Shown here piece by piece: positions 9,268 to 20,250 of a DNA stretch of 64,000 bases; within the stretch, counting starts at the first letter, position 1; each line of letters begins with the position of its first letter. Location of the stretch: assembly GCA_032622095.1 (NCBI GenBank), contig CP136066.1, positions 130,417,917 through 130,481,916 on the forward strand. Reading direction: 5' to 3'. The position numbers and the translations under genes were made by a program. The stretch comes from Siphonodentalium dalli. Lineage: Eukaryota; Mollusca; Scaphopoda; Gadilida; Siphonodentaliidae. The notes beneath the pieces are model-generated. The model did no database searches. It was not told where the DNA came from and worked only from the letters and a program-made list of their open reading frames with translations.

Positions 9268-12200
9268 ACATAGAAACACACCACCCCCACCCATCACCCC
9301 CGGGGGTGCCACCCCGAGGGGGTGGAAATGGGGTATGGACCATTTTCGAGAACAGTAAGGATTTCGACAGATTTGACGGCATGGGTGGGTGGCCCGCCCC
9401 AAATACCACCTAGAAACACCCCACACCCACCCATCACCCCCCGGGGGTGCCACCCCGAGGGGGTGAAAATGGGGTATGGACCATTTTCGAGAACGGTAAG
9501 GATTTCGACCGATTTGACGGCATGGGTGGGTGGCCCGCCCCAAATACCACCTAGAAACACCCCACCGCCCACCCATCACCCCCGGGGGGGTGCCACCCCG
9601 AGGGGGTGAAAATGGGGTATGGACCATTTTCGAGAACGGTAAGGATTTCGACCGATTTGACGGCATGGGTGGGTGGCCCGCCCAAATACCACATAGAAAC
9701 ACCCCCACCCCACCCATCACCCCCGGGGGGTGCCACCCCGAGGGGGTGAAAATGGGGTATGGACCAGTTTCGAGAACGGAAAGGATTTCGACCGATTTGA
9801 CGGCATGGGTGGGTGGCCCGCCCCAAATACCACCTAGAAACACCCCCACCCCCACCCTTCACCCCCGGGGGGTGCCACCCAGAGGGGGTGAAAATGGGGT
9901 ATGGACCATTTTCGAGAACGGTAAGGATTTCGACCGATTTGACGGCATGAGTGGGTGGCCCGCCCCAAATACCACCTAGAAACACCCCCATCACCCCCGG
10001 GGGGTGCCACCCCGAGGGGGTGAAAATGGGGTATGGACCATTTTCGAGAACGGTAAGGATTTCGACCGATTTGACGGCATCCATGGGTGGGTGGCCCGCC
10101 CCAAATACCACCTAGAAACACCCCCACCCCCCACCCATCACCCCCGGGGGGTGCCACCCCGAGGGGGTGAAAATGGGGTATGGACCATTTTCGAGAACGG
10201 TAAGGATTTCGACCGATTTGACGGCATGGGTGGGTGGCCCGCCCCAAATACCACCTAGAAACACCCCCACCCATCACCCCGGGGGGTGCCACCCCGAGGG
10301 GGTGGAAATGGGGTATGGACCATTTTCGAGAACGGTAAGGATTTCGACAGATTTGACGGCATGGGTGGGTGGCCCGCCCCAAATACCACCTAGAAACACA
10401 CCACCATCACCCCCGGGGGTGCCACCCCGAGGGGGTGAAAATGGGGTATGGACCATTTTCGAGAACGGTAAGGATTTCGACCGATTTGACGGCATGGGTG
10501 GGTGGCCCGCCCCAAATACCACCTAGAAACACCCCACCCATCACCCCGGGGGTGCCACCCCGAGGGGGGTGAAAATGGGGTATGGACCATTTTCGAGAAC
10601 GGTAAGGATTTCGACCGATTTGACGGCGATGGGTGGGTGGCCCGCCCAAATACCACATAGAAACACCCCCACCCCACCCATCACCCCCGGGGGGTGCCAC
10701 CCCGAGGGGGTGAAAATGGGGTATGGACCAGTTTCGAGAACGGTAAGGATTTCGACCGATTTGACGGCATGGGTGGGTGGCCCGCCCCAAATACCACCTA
10801 GAAACACCCCCACCCTTCACCCCCGGGGGGTGCCACCCCGAGGGGGTGAAAATGGGGTATGGACCATTTTCGAGAACGGTAAGGATTTCGACCGATTTGA
10901 CGGCATGAGTGGGTGGCCCGCCCCAAATACCACCTAGAAACACCCCCATCACCCCCGGGGGGTGCCACCCCGAGGGGGTGAACATGGGGTATGGACCATT
11001 TTCGAGAACGGTAAGGATTTCGACCGATTTGACGGCATCCATGGGTGGGTGGCCCCGCCCCAAATACCACCTAGAAACACCCCCACCCCCACCCATCACC
11101 CCGGGGGGTGCCACCCCGAGGGGGTGCCACCCCCGAGGGGGTGAAAATGGGGTATGGACCATTTTCGAGAACGGTAAGGATTTCGACCGATTTGACGGCA
11201 TGGGTGGGTGGCCCGCCCCAAATACCACCTAGAAACACCCCCACCCATCACCCCGGGGGGTGCCACCCCGAGGGGGTGGAAATGGGGTATGGACCATTTT
11301 CGAGAACGGTAAGGATTTCGACAGATTTGACGGCATGGGTGGGTGGCCCGCCCCAAATACCACCTAGAAACACCCCATCACCCCGGGGGGGTGCCACCCC
11401 GAGGGGGTGAAAATGGGGTATGGACCATTTTCGAGAACGGTAAGGATTTTCGACCGATTTGACGGCATGGGTGGGTGGCCGCCCAAATACCACATAGAAA
11501 CACCCCCACCCCACCCATCACCCCCGGGGGTGCCACCCCGAGGGGTGAAAATGGGGTATGGACCATTTTCGAGAACGGTAAGGATATCGACCGATTTGAC
11601 GGCATGGGTGGGTGGCCCGCCCCAAATACCACATAGAAACACCCCCACCCCCACCCTTCACCCCCGGGGGGTGCCACCCCGAGGGGGGTGAAAATGGGGT
11701 ATGGACCATTTTCGAGAACGGTAAGGATTTCGACCGATTTGACGGCATGGGTGGGTGGCCCGCCCCAAATACCACCAAGAAACACCCCCACCCTTCACCC
11801 CCGGGGGGTGCCACCCCGAGGGGGTGAAAATGGGGTATGGACCATTTTCGAGAACGGTAAGGATTTCGACCGATTTGACGGCATGAGTGGGTGGCCCGCC
11901 CAAATACCACCTAGAAACACCCCCATCACCCCCGGGGGGTGCCACCCCGAGGGGGTGAAAATGGGGTATGGACCATTTTCGAGAACGGTAAGGATTTCGA
12001 CCGATTTGACGGCATCCATGGGTGGGTGGCCCGCCCCAAATACCACCTAGAAACACCCCCACCCCCCACCCATCACCCCCCGGGGGGTGCCACCCCGAGG
12101 GGGTGAAAATGGGGTATGGACCATTTCGAGAACGGTAAGGATTTCGACCGATTTGACGGCATGGGTGGGTGGCCCGCCCCAAATACCACCTAGAAACACC

Positions 12201-13439
12201 CCCCACCCATCACCCCGGGGGGTGCCACCCCGATGGGGTGGAAATGGGGTATGGACCAATTTTCGAGAACGGTAAGGATTTCGACAGATTTGACGGCATG
12301 GGTGGGTGGCCCGCCCCAAATACCACCTAGAAACACACCACCCCCACCCATCACCCCCGGGGGTGCCACCCCGAGGGGGGTGAAAATGGGGTATGGACCA
12401 TTTTCGAGAACGGTAAGGATTTCGACCGATTTGACGGCATGGGTGGGTGGCCCGCCCCAAATACCACCTAGAAACACCCCACCCATCACCCCCGGGGGGT
12501 GCCACCCCGAGGGGTGTGAAAATGGGGTATGGACCATTTTCGAGAACGGTAAGGATTTCGACCGATTTGACGGCATGGGTGGGTGGCCCGCCCAGGTGGC
12601 CCGCCCAAATACCACATAGAAACACCCCCACCCCACCCATCACCCCCGGGGGTGCCACCCCGAGGGGGTGAAAATGGGGTATGGACCAGTTTCGAGAACT
12701 GTAAGGATTTCGACCGATTTGACGGCATGGGTGGGTGGCCCGCCCCAAATACCACCTAGAAACACCCCCACCCCCACCCTTCACCCCCGGGGGGTGCCAC
12801 CCCGAGGGGGTGAAAATGGGGTATGGACCATTTTCGAGAACGGTAAGGATTTCGACCGATTTGACGGCATGAGTGGGTGGCCCGCCCCAAATACCACCTA
12901 GAAACACCCCCATCACCCCCGGGGGTGCCACCCCGAGGGGGTGAAAATGGGGTATGGACCATTTTCGAGAACGGTAAGGATTTCGACCGATTTGACGGCA
13001 TCCATGGGTGGGTGGCCCGCCCCAAATACCACCTAGAAACACCCCCACCCCCACCCATCACCCCCGGGGGGTGCCACCCCGAGGGGGTGAAAATGGGGTA
13101 TGGACCATTTTCGAGTACGGTAAGGATTTCGACCGATTTGACGGCATGGGTGGGTGGCCCGCCCCAAATACCACCTAGAAACACCCCCACCCATCACCCC
13201 GGGGGGTGCCACCCCGAGGGGGTGGAAATGGGGTATGGACCATTTTCGAGAACGGTAAGGATTTCGACAGATTTGACGGCATGGGTGGGTGGCCCGCCCC
13301 AAATACCACCTAGAAACACACCACCCCCACCCATCACCCCCGGGGGTGCCACCCCGAGGGGGTGAAAATGGGGTATGGACCATTTTCGAGAACGGTAAGG
13401 ATTTCGACCGATTTGACGGCATGGGTGGGTGGCCCGCCC

Positions 13440-13490
13440 CAAATACCACCTAGAAACACCCCACCCCCACCCATTTTCGAGAACGGTAAG
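13440..13490 (+). repeat. unequal-exchange scar between monomers
   Basis: A class-4 monomer jumps from its C-rich tail straight into ttttcgagaacgg of the next monomer (around 13472). The gccacc...gtatgg part is missing. Classes 2-4 then repeat. The motif ccat is present on both sides of the jump, which suggests a short-homology join. Confidence 0.7.
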
Positions 13491-15212
13491 GATTTCGACC
13501 GATTTGACGGCATGGGTGGGTGGCCCGCCCCAAATACCACCTAGAAACACCCCCACCCATCACCCCGGGGGGTGCCACCCCGAGGGGGTGGAAATGGGGT
13601 ATGGACCATTTTCGAGAACGGTAAGGATTTCGACAGATTTGACGGCATGGGTGGGTGGCCCGCCCCAAATACCACCTAGAAACACACCACCCCCACCCAT
13701 CACCCCCGGGGGTGCCACCCCGAGGGGGTGAAAATGGGGTATGGACCATTTTCGAGAACGGTAAGGATTTCGACCGATTTGACGGCATGGGTGGGTGGCC
13801 CGCCCCAAATACCACCTAGAAACACCCCACCCATCACCCCGGGGGTGCCACCCCGAGGGGGTGAAAATGGGGTATGGACCATTTTCGAGAACGGTAAGGA
13901 TTTCGACCGATTTGACGGCATGGGTGGGTGGCCCGCCCAAATACCGCATAGAAACACCCCCACCCCACCCATCACCCCCGGGGGGTGCCACCCCGAGGGG
14001 GTGAAAATGGGGTATGGACCAGTTTCGAGAACGGTAAGGATTTCGACCGATTTGACGGCATGGGTGGGTGGCCCGCCCCAAATACCACATAGAAACACCC
14101 CCACCCTTCACCCCCGGGGGGTGCCACCCCGAGGGGGTGAAAATGGGGTATGGACCATTTTCGAGAACGGTAAGGATTTCGACCGATTTGACGGCATGAG
14201 TGGGTGGCCCGCCCCAAATACCACCTAAGAAACACCCCCATCACCCCCGGGGGGTGCCACCCCGAGGGGGTGAACATGGGGTATGGACCATTTTCGAGAA
14301 CGGTAAGGATTTCGACCGATTTGACGGCATCCATGGGTGGGTGGCCCGCCCCAAATACCACCTAGAAACACCCCCACCCCCACCCATCACCCCCGGGGGG
14401 TGCCACCCCGAGGGGGTGAAAATGGGGTATGGACCATTTTCGAGAACGGTAAGGATTTCGACCGATTTGACGGCATGGGTGGGTGGCCCGCCCCAAATAC
14501 CACCTAGAAACACCCCCACCCATCACCCCGGGGGGTGCCACCCCGAGGGGGTGGAAATGGGGTATGGACCATTTTCGAGAACGGTAAGGATTTCGACAGA
14601 TTTGACGGCATGGGTGGGTGGCCCGCCCCAAATACCACCTAGAAACACCCCATCACCCCGGGGGGTGCCACCCCGAGGGGGTGAAAATGGGGTATGGACC
14701 ATTTTCGAGAACGGTAAGGATTTCGACCGATTTGACGGCATGGGTGGGTGGCCCGCCCAAATACCACATAGAAACACCCCCACCCCACCCATCACCCCCG
14801 GGGGTGCCACCCCGAGGGGTGAAAATGGGGTATGGACCATTTTCGAGAACGGTAAGGATATCGACCGATTTGACGGCATGGGTGGGTGGCCCGCCCCAAA
14901 TACCACATAGAAACACCCCCACCCCCACCCTTCACCCCCGGGGGGTGCCACCCCGAGGGGGTGAAAATGGGGTATGGACCATTTTCGAGAACGGTAAGGA
15001 TTTCGACCGATTTGACGGCATGGGTGGGTGGCCCGCCCCAAATACCACCAAGAAACACCCCCACCCTTCACCCCCGGGGGGTGCCACCCCGAGGGGGTGA
15101 AAATGGGGTATGGACCATTTTCGAGAACGGTAAGGATTTCGGCCGATTTGACGGCATGAGTGGGTGGCCCGCCCCAAATACCACCTAGAAACACCCCCAT
15201 CACCCCCGGGGG

Positions 15213-15352
15213 TGCCACCCCGAGGGGGTGAAAATGGGGTATGGACCATTTTCGAGAACGGTAAGGATTTCGACCAATTTGACGGCATCCATGGGTGGGT
15301 GGCCCGCCCCAAATACCACCTAGAACCACCCCCACCCATCACCCCCGGGGGG
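15213..15352 (+). repeat. HOR monomer class 1 (catccatgg class)
   Basis: 140 bp. It is recognised by an extra catc before the catgggtgggtgg segment (gcatccatgggtgg at 15285). This copy also has cgaccaattt in place of cgaccgattt. Confidence 0.85.
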
Positions 15353-15486
15353 TGCCACCCGAGGGGGTGAAAATGGGGTATGGACCATTTTCGAGAACGG
15401 TAAGGATTTCGACCGATTTGACGGCATGGGTGGGTGGCCCGCCCCAAATACCACCTAGAAACACCCCCACCCATCACCCCGGGGGG
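15353..15486 (+). repeat. HOR monomer class 2
   Basis: 134 bp. In several sister copies this class carries cgagtacgg instead of cgagaacgg (13114, 16355, 18427). It ends with acacccccacccatc. Confidence 0.75.
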
Positions 15487-15626
15487 TGCCACCCCGATGG
15501 GGTGGAAATGGGGTATGGACCATTTTCGAGAACGGTAAGGATTTCGACAGATTTGACGGCATGGGTGGGTGGCCCGCCACAAATACCACCTAGAAACACA
15601 CCACCCCCACCCATCACCCCCGGGGG
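15487..15626 (+). repeat. HOR monomer class 3 (ggaaatgg / cgacag class)
   Basis: 140 bp. It carries ggaaatgg in place of gaaaatgg, cgacagattt in place of cgaccgattt, and an acacaccaccccc tail. The first change breaks the gaaaatgg/ccattttc dyad present in the other classes. Confidence 0.85.
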
Positions 15627-15760
15627 TGCCACCCCGAGGGGGTGAAAATGGGGTATGGACCATTTTCGAGAACGGTAAGGATTTCGACCGATTTGACGGC
15701 ATGGGTGGGTGGCCCGCCCCAAATACCACCTAGAAACACCCCACCCATCACCCCGGGGGG
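15627..15760 (+). repeat. HOR monomer class 4
   Basis: 134 bp. It has the consensus core with a short acaccccaccc tail after acctagaaac. Confidence 0.75.
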
Positions 15761-15899
15761 TGCCACCCCGAGGGGGTGAAAATGGGGTATGGACCATTTT
15801 CGAGAACGGTAAGAATTTCGACCGATTTGACGGCATGGGTGGGTGGCCCGCCCAAATACCACATAGAAACACCCCCACCCCACCCATCACCCCCGGGGG
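15761..15899 (+). repeat. HOR monomer class 5 (cccgcccaaatac / acatag class)
   Basis: 139 bp. It is marked by cccgcccaaatacc, shorter than cccgccccaaatacc by one C, and by acatagaaac in place of acctagaaac. Confidence 0.85.
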
Positions 15900-16035
15900 T
15901 GCCACCCCGAGGGGGTGAAAATGGGGTATGGACCAGTTTCGAGAACTGTAAGGATTTCGACCGATTTGACGGCATGGGTGGGTGGCCCGCCCCAAATACC
16001 ACCTAGAAACACCCCCACCCTTCACCCCCGGGGGG
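15900..16035 (+). repeat. HOR monomer class 6 (ccagtttcg class)
   Basis: 136 bp. It is marked by ggaccagtttcgag in place of ggaccattttcgag and a cacccttcaccc tail. Confidence 0.85.
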
Positions 16036-16166
16036 TGCCACCCCGAGGGGGTGAAAATGGGGTATGGACCATTTTCGAGAACGGTAAGGATTTCGACCGA
16101 TTTGACGGCATGAGTGGGTGGCCCGCCCCAAATACCACCTAGAAACACCCCCATCACCCCCGGGGG
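16036..16166 (+). repeat. HOR monomer class 7 (catgagtgg class)
   Basis: 131 bp, the shortest class. It is marked by gcatgagtgggtgg and an abbreviated acacccccatcaccc tail. Confidence 0.85.
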
Positions 16167-16238
16167 TGCCACCCCGAGGGGGTGAAAATGGGGTATGGAC
16201 CATTTTCGAGAACGGTAAGGATTTCGACCGATTTGACG

Positions 16239-19200
16239 GCATCCATGGGTGGGTGGCCCGCCCCAAATACCACCTAGAAACACCCCCACCCCCCACCCAT
16301 CACCCCCGGGGGGTGCCACCCCGAGGGGGTGAAAATGGGGTATGGACCATTTTCGAGTACGGTAAGGATTTCGACCGATTTGACGGCATGGGTGGGTGGC
16401 CCGCCCCAAATACCACCTAGAAACACCCCCACCCATCACCCCGGGGGGTGCCACCCCGAGGGGGTGGAAATGGGGTATGGACCATTTTCGAGAACGGTAA
16501 GGATTTCGACAGATTTGACGGCATGGGTGGGTGGCCCGCCCCAAATACCACCTAGAAACACACCACCCCCACCCATCACCCCCGGGGGTGCCACCCCGAG
16601 GGGGTGAAAATGGGGTATGGACCATTTTCGAGAACGGTAAGGATTTCGACCGATTTGACGGCATGGGTGGGTGGCCCGCCCCAAATACCACCTAGAAACA
16701 CCCCACCCCCACCCATCACCCCGGGGGTGCCACCCCGAGGGGGTGAAAATGGGGTATGGACCATTTTCGAGAACGGTAAGGATTTCGACCGATTTGACGG
16801 CATGGGTGGGTGGCCCGCCCAAATACCACATAGAAACACCCCCACCCCACCCATCACCCCCGGGGGTGCCACCCCGAGGGGTGAAAATGGGGTATGGACC
16901 ATTTTCGAGAACGGTAAGGATTTCGACCGATTTGACGGCATGGGTGGGTGGCCCGCCCCAAATACCACATAGAAACACCCCCACCCCCACCCTTCACCCC
17001 CGGGGGGTGCCACCCGAGGGGTGAAAATGGGGTATGGACCATTTTCGAGAACGGTAAGGATTTCGACCGATTTGACGGCATGGGTGGGTGGCCCGCCCAA
17101 ATACCACCTAGAAACACCCCCATCACCCCCGGGGGGTGCCACCCCGAGGGGGTGAAAATGGGGTATGGTCCATTTTCGAGAACGGTAAGGATTTCGACCG
17201 ATTTGACGGCATCCATGGGTGGGTGGCCCGCCCCAAATACCACCTAGAAACACCCCCACCCCCCACCCATCACCCCCGGGGGGTGCCAACCCGAGGGGGT
17301 GAAAATGGGGTATGGACCATTTTCGAGAACGGTAAGGATTTCGACCGATTTGACGGCATGGGTGGGTGGCCCGCCCAAATACCACCTAGAAACACCCCCA
17401 CCCATCACCCCCGGGGGGTGCCACCCCGAGGGGGTGAAAATGGGGTATGGACCATTTTCGAGAACGGTAAGGATTTCGACCGATTTGACGGCATGGGTGG
17501 GTGGCCCGCCCCAAATACCACCTAGAAACACCCCACCCCCCACCCATCACCCCGGGGGGTGCCACCCGAGGGGGTGAAAATGGGGTATGGACCATTTTCG
17601 AGAACGGTAAGGATTTCGACCGATTTGACGGCATGGGTGGGTGGCCCGCCCAAATACCACATAGAAACACCCCCACCCCACCCATCACCCCCGGGGGGTG
17701 CCAACCCGAGGGGGTGAAAATGGGGTATGGACCATTTACGAGAACGGTAAGGATTTCGACCGATTTGACGGCATGGGTGGGTGGCCCGCCCCAAATACCA
17801 CATAGAAACACCCCACCCCCACCCTTCACCCCCGGGGGGTGCCACTCCGAGGGGGTGAAAATGGGGTGTGGACCATTTTCGAGAACGGTAAGGATTTCGA
17901 CCGATTTGACGGCATGGGTGGGTGGCCGGCCCCAAATACCACCTAGAAACACCCCCATCACCCCCGGGGGTGCCACCCCGAGGGGGTGAAAATGGGGTAT
18001 GGACCATTTTCGAGAACTGTAAGGATTTCGACCGATTTGACGGCATGGGTGGGTGGCCCGCCCCAAATACCACCTAGAAACACCCCCCACCCTTCACCCC
18101 CGGGGGGTGCCACCCCGAGGGGGTGAAAATGGGGTATGGACCATTTTCGAGAACGGTAAGGATTTCGACCGATTTGACGGCATGAGTGGGTGGCCCGCCC
18201 CAAATACCACCTAGAAACACCCCCATCACCCCCGGGGGTGCCACCCCGAGGGGGTGAAAATGGGGTATGGACCATTTTCGAGAACGGTAAGGATTTCGAC
18301 CGATTTGACGGCATCCATGGGTGGGTGGCCCGCCCCAAATACCACCTAGAAACACCCCCACCCCCCACCCATCACCCCCGGGGGGTGCCACCCCGAGGGG
18401 GTGAAAATGGGGTATGGACCATTTTCGAGTACGGTAAGGATTTCGACCGATTTGACGGCATGGGTGGGTGGCCCGCCCCAAATACCACCTAGAAACACCC
18501 CCACCCATCACCCCGGGGGGTGCCACCCCGAGGGGGTGGAAATGGGGTATGGACCATTTTCGAGAACGGTAAGTATTTCGACAGATTTGACGGCATGGGT
18601 GGGTGGCCCGCCCCAAATACCACCTAGAAACACACCACCCCCACCCATCACCCCCGGGGGTGCCACCCCGAGGGGGTGAAAATGGGGTATGGACCATTTT
18701 CGAGAACGGTAAGGATTTCGACCGATTTGACGGCATGGGTGGGTGGCCCGCCCCAAATACCACCTAGAAACACCCCACCCCCACCCATCACCCCGGGGGT
18801 GCCACCCCGAGGGGGTGAAAATGGGGTATGGACCATTTTCGAGAACGGTAAGGATTTCGACCGATTTGACGGCATGGGTGGGTGGCCCGCCCAAATACCA
18901 CATAGAAACACCCCCACCCCACCCATCACCCCCGGGGGTGCCACCCCGAGGGGTGAAAATGGGGTATGGACCATTTTCGAGAACGGTAAGGATTTCGACC
19001 GATTTGACGGCATGGGTGGGTGGCCCGCCCCAAATACCACATAGAAACACCCCCACCCCCACCCTTCACCCCCGGGGGGTGCCACCCGAGGGGGTGAAAA
19101 TGGGGTATGGACCATTTTCGAGAACGGTAAGGATTTCGACCGATTTGACGGCATGGGTGGGTGGCCCGCCCAAATACCACCTAGAAACACCCCCATCACC

Positions 19201-20250
19201 CCCGGGGGGTGCCACCCCGAGGGGGTGAAAATGGGGTATGGACCATTTTCGAGAACGGTAAGGATTTCGACCGATTTGACGGCATCCATGGGTGGGTGGC
19301 CCGCCCCAAATACCACCTAGAAACACCCCCACCCCCCACCCATCACCCCCGGGGGGTGCCAACCCGAGGGGGTGAAAATGGGGTATGGACCATTTTCGAG
19401 AACGGTAAGGATTTCGACCGATTTGACGGCATGGGTGGGTGGCCCGCCCAAATACCACCTAGAAACACCCCCACCCATCACCCCCGGGGGGTGCCACCCC
19501 GAGGGGGTGGAAATGGGGTATGGACCATTTTCGAGAACGGTAAGGATTTCGACAGATTTGACGGCATGGGTGGGTGGCCCGTCCCAAATACCACCTAGAA
19601 ACACCCACCCCCACCCATCACCCCCGGGGGTGCCACCCCGAGGGGGTGAAAATGGGGTATGGACCATTTTCGAGAACGGTAAGGATTTCGACCGATTTGA
19701 CGGCATGGGTGGGTGGCCCGCCCCAAATACCACCTAGAAACACCCCACCCCCCACCCATCACCCCGGGGGGTGCCACCCCGAGGGGGTGAAAATGGGGTA
19801 TGGACCATTTTCGAGAACGGTAAGGATTTCGACCGATTTGACGGCATGGGTGGGTGGCCCGCCCAAATACCACATAGAAACACCCCCACCCCACCCATCA
19901 CCCCCGGGGGGTGCCAACCCGAGGGGGTGAAAATGGGGTATGGACCATTTACGAGAACGGTAAGGATTTCGACCGATTTGACGGCATGGGTGGGTGGCCC
20001 GCCCCAAATACCACATAGAAACACCCCACCCCCACCCTTCACCCCCGGGGGGTGCCACTCCGAGGGGGTGAAAATGGGGTGTGGACCATTTTCGAGAACG
20101 GTAAGGATTTCGACCGATTTGACGGCATGGGTGGGTGGCCGGCCCCAAATACCACCTAGAAACACCCCCATCACCCCCGGGGGTGCCACCCCGAGGGGGG
20201 TGAAAATGGGGTATGGACCATTTTCGAGAACGGTAAGGATTTCGACCGAT
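16239..20250 (+). repeat. ~2.1-2.2-kb tandem duplication within array 1
   Basis: Rare variants recur in the same order. The catccatgg landmark at 16239 and 17209 is repeated at 18311 and 19282 (about 2072 bp apart). The gccaaccc variants at 17285 and 17700 are repeated at 19368 and 19913. The gccactccg variant at 17841 is repeated at 20053 (2212 bp). The offset grows by one monomer inside the second copy. Confidence 0.8.

Larger units (their letters stand above)
15213..16166 (+). repeat. reference copy of the seven-monomer higher-order repeat (954 bp)
   Basis: Seven consecutive monomers, each with its own diagnostic variant, after which the same series starts again at 16167. The catccatgg landmark recurs at 10078, 11035, 12012, 12998, 14328, 15285, 16239, 17209, 18311, 19282, 20257, 21231 and 22063. 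Most intervals are 954-986 bp. Exceptions (832, 1102, 1330) fit loss or gain of whole or partial monomers. Confidence 0.85.
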
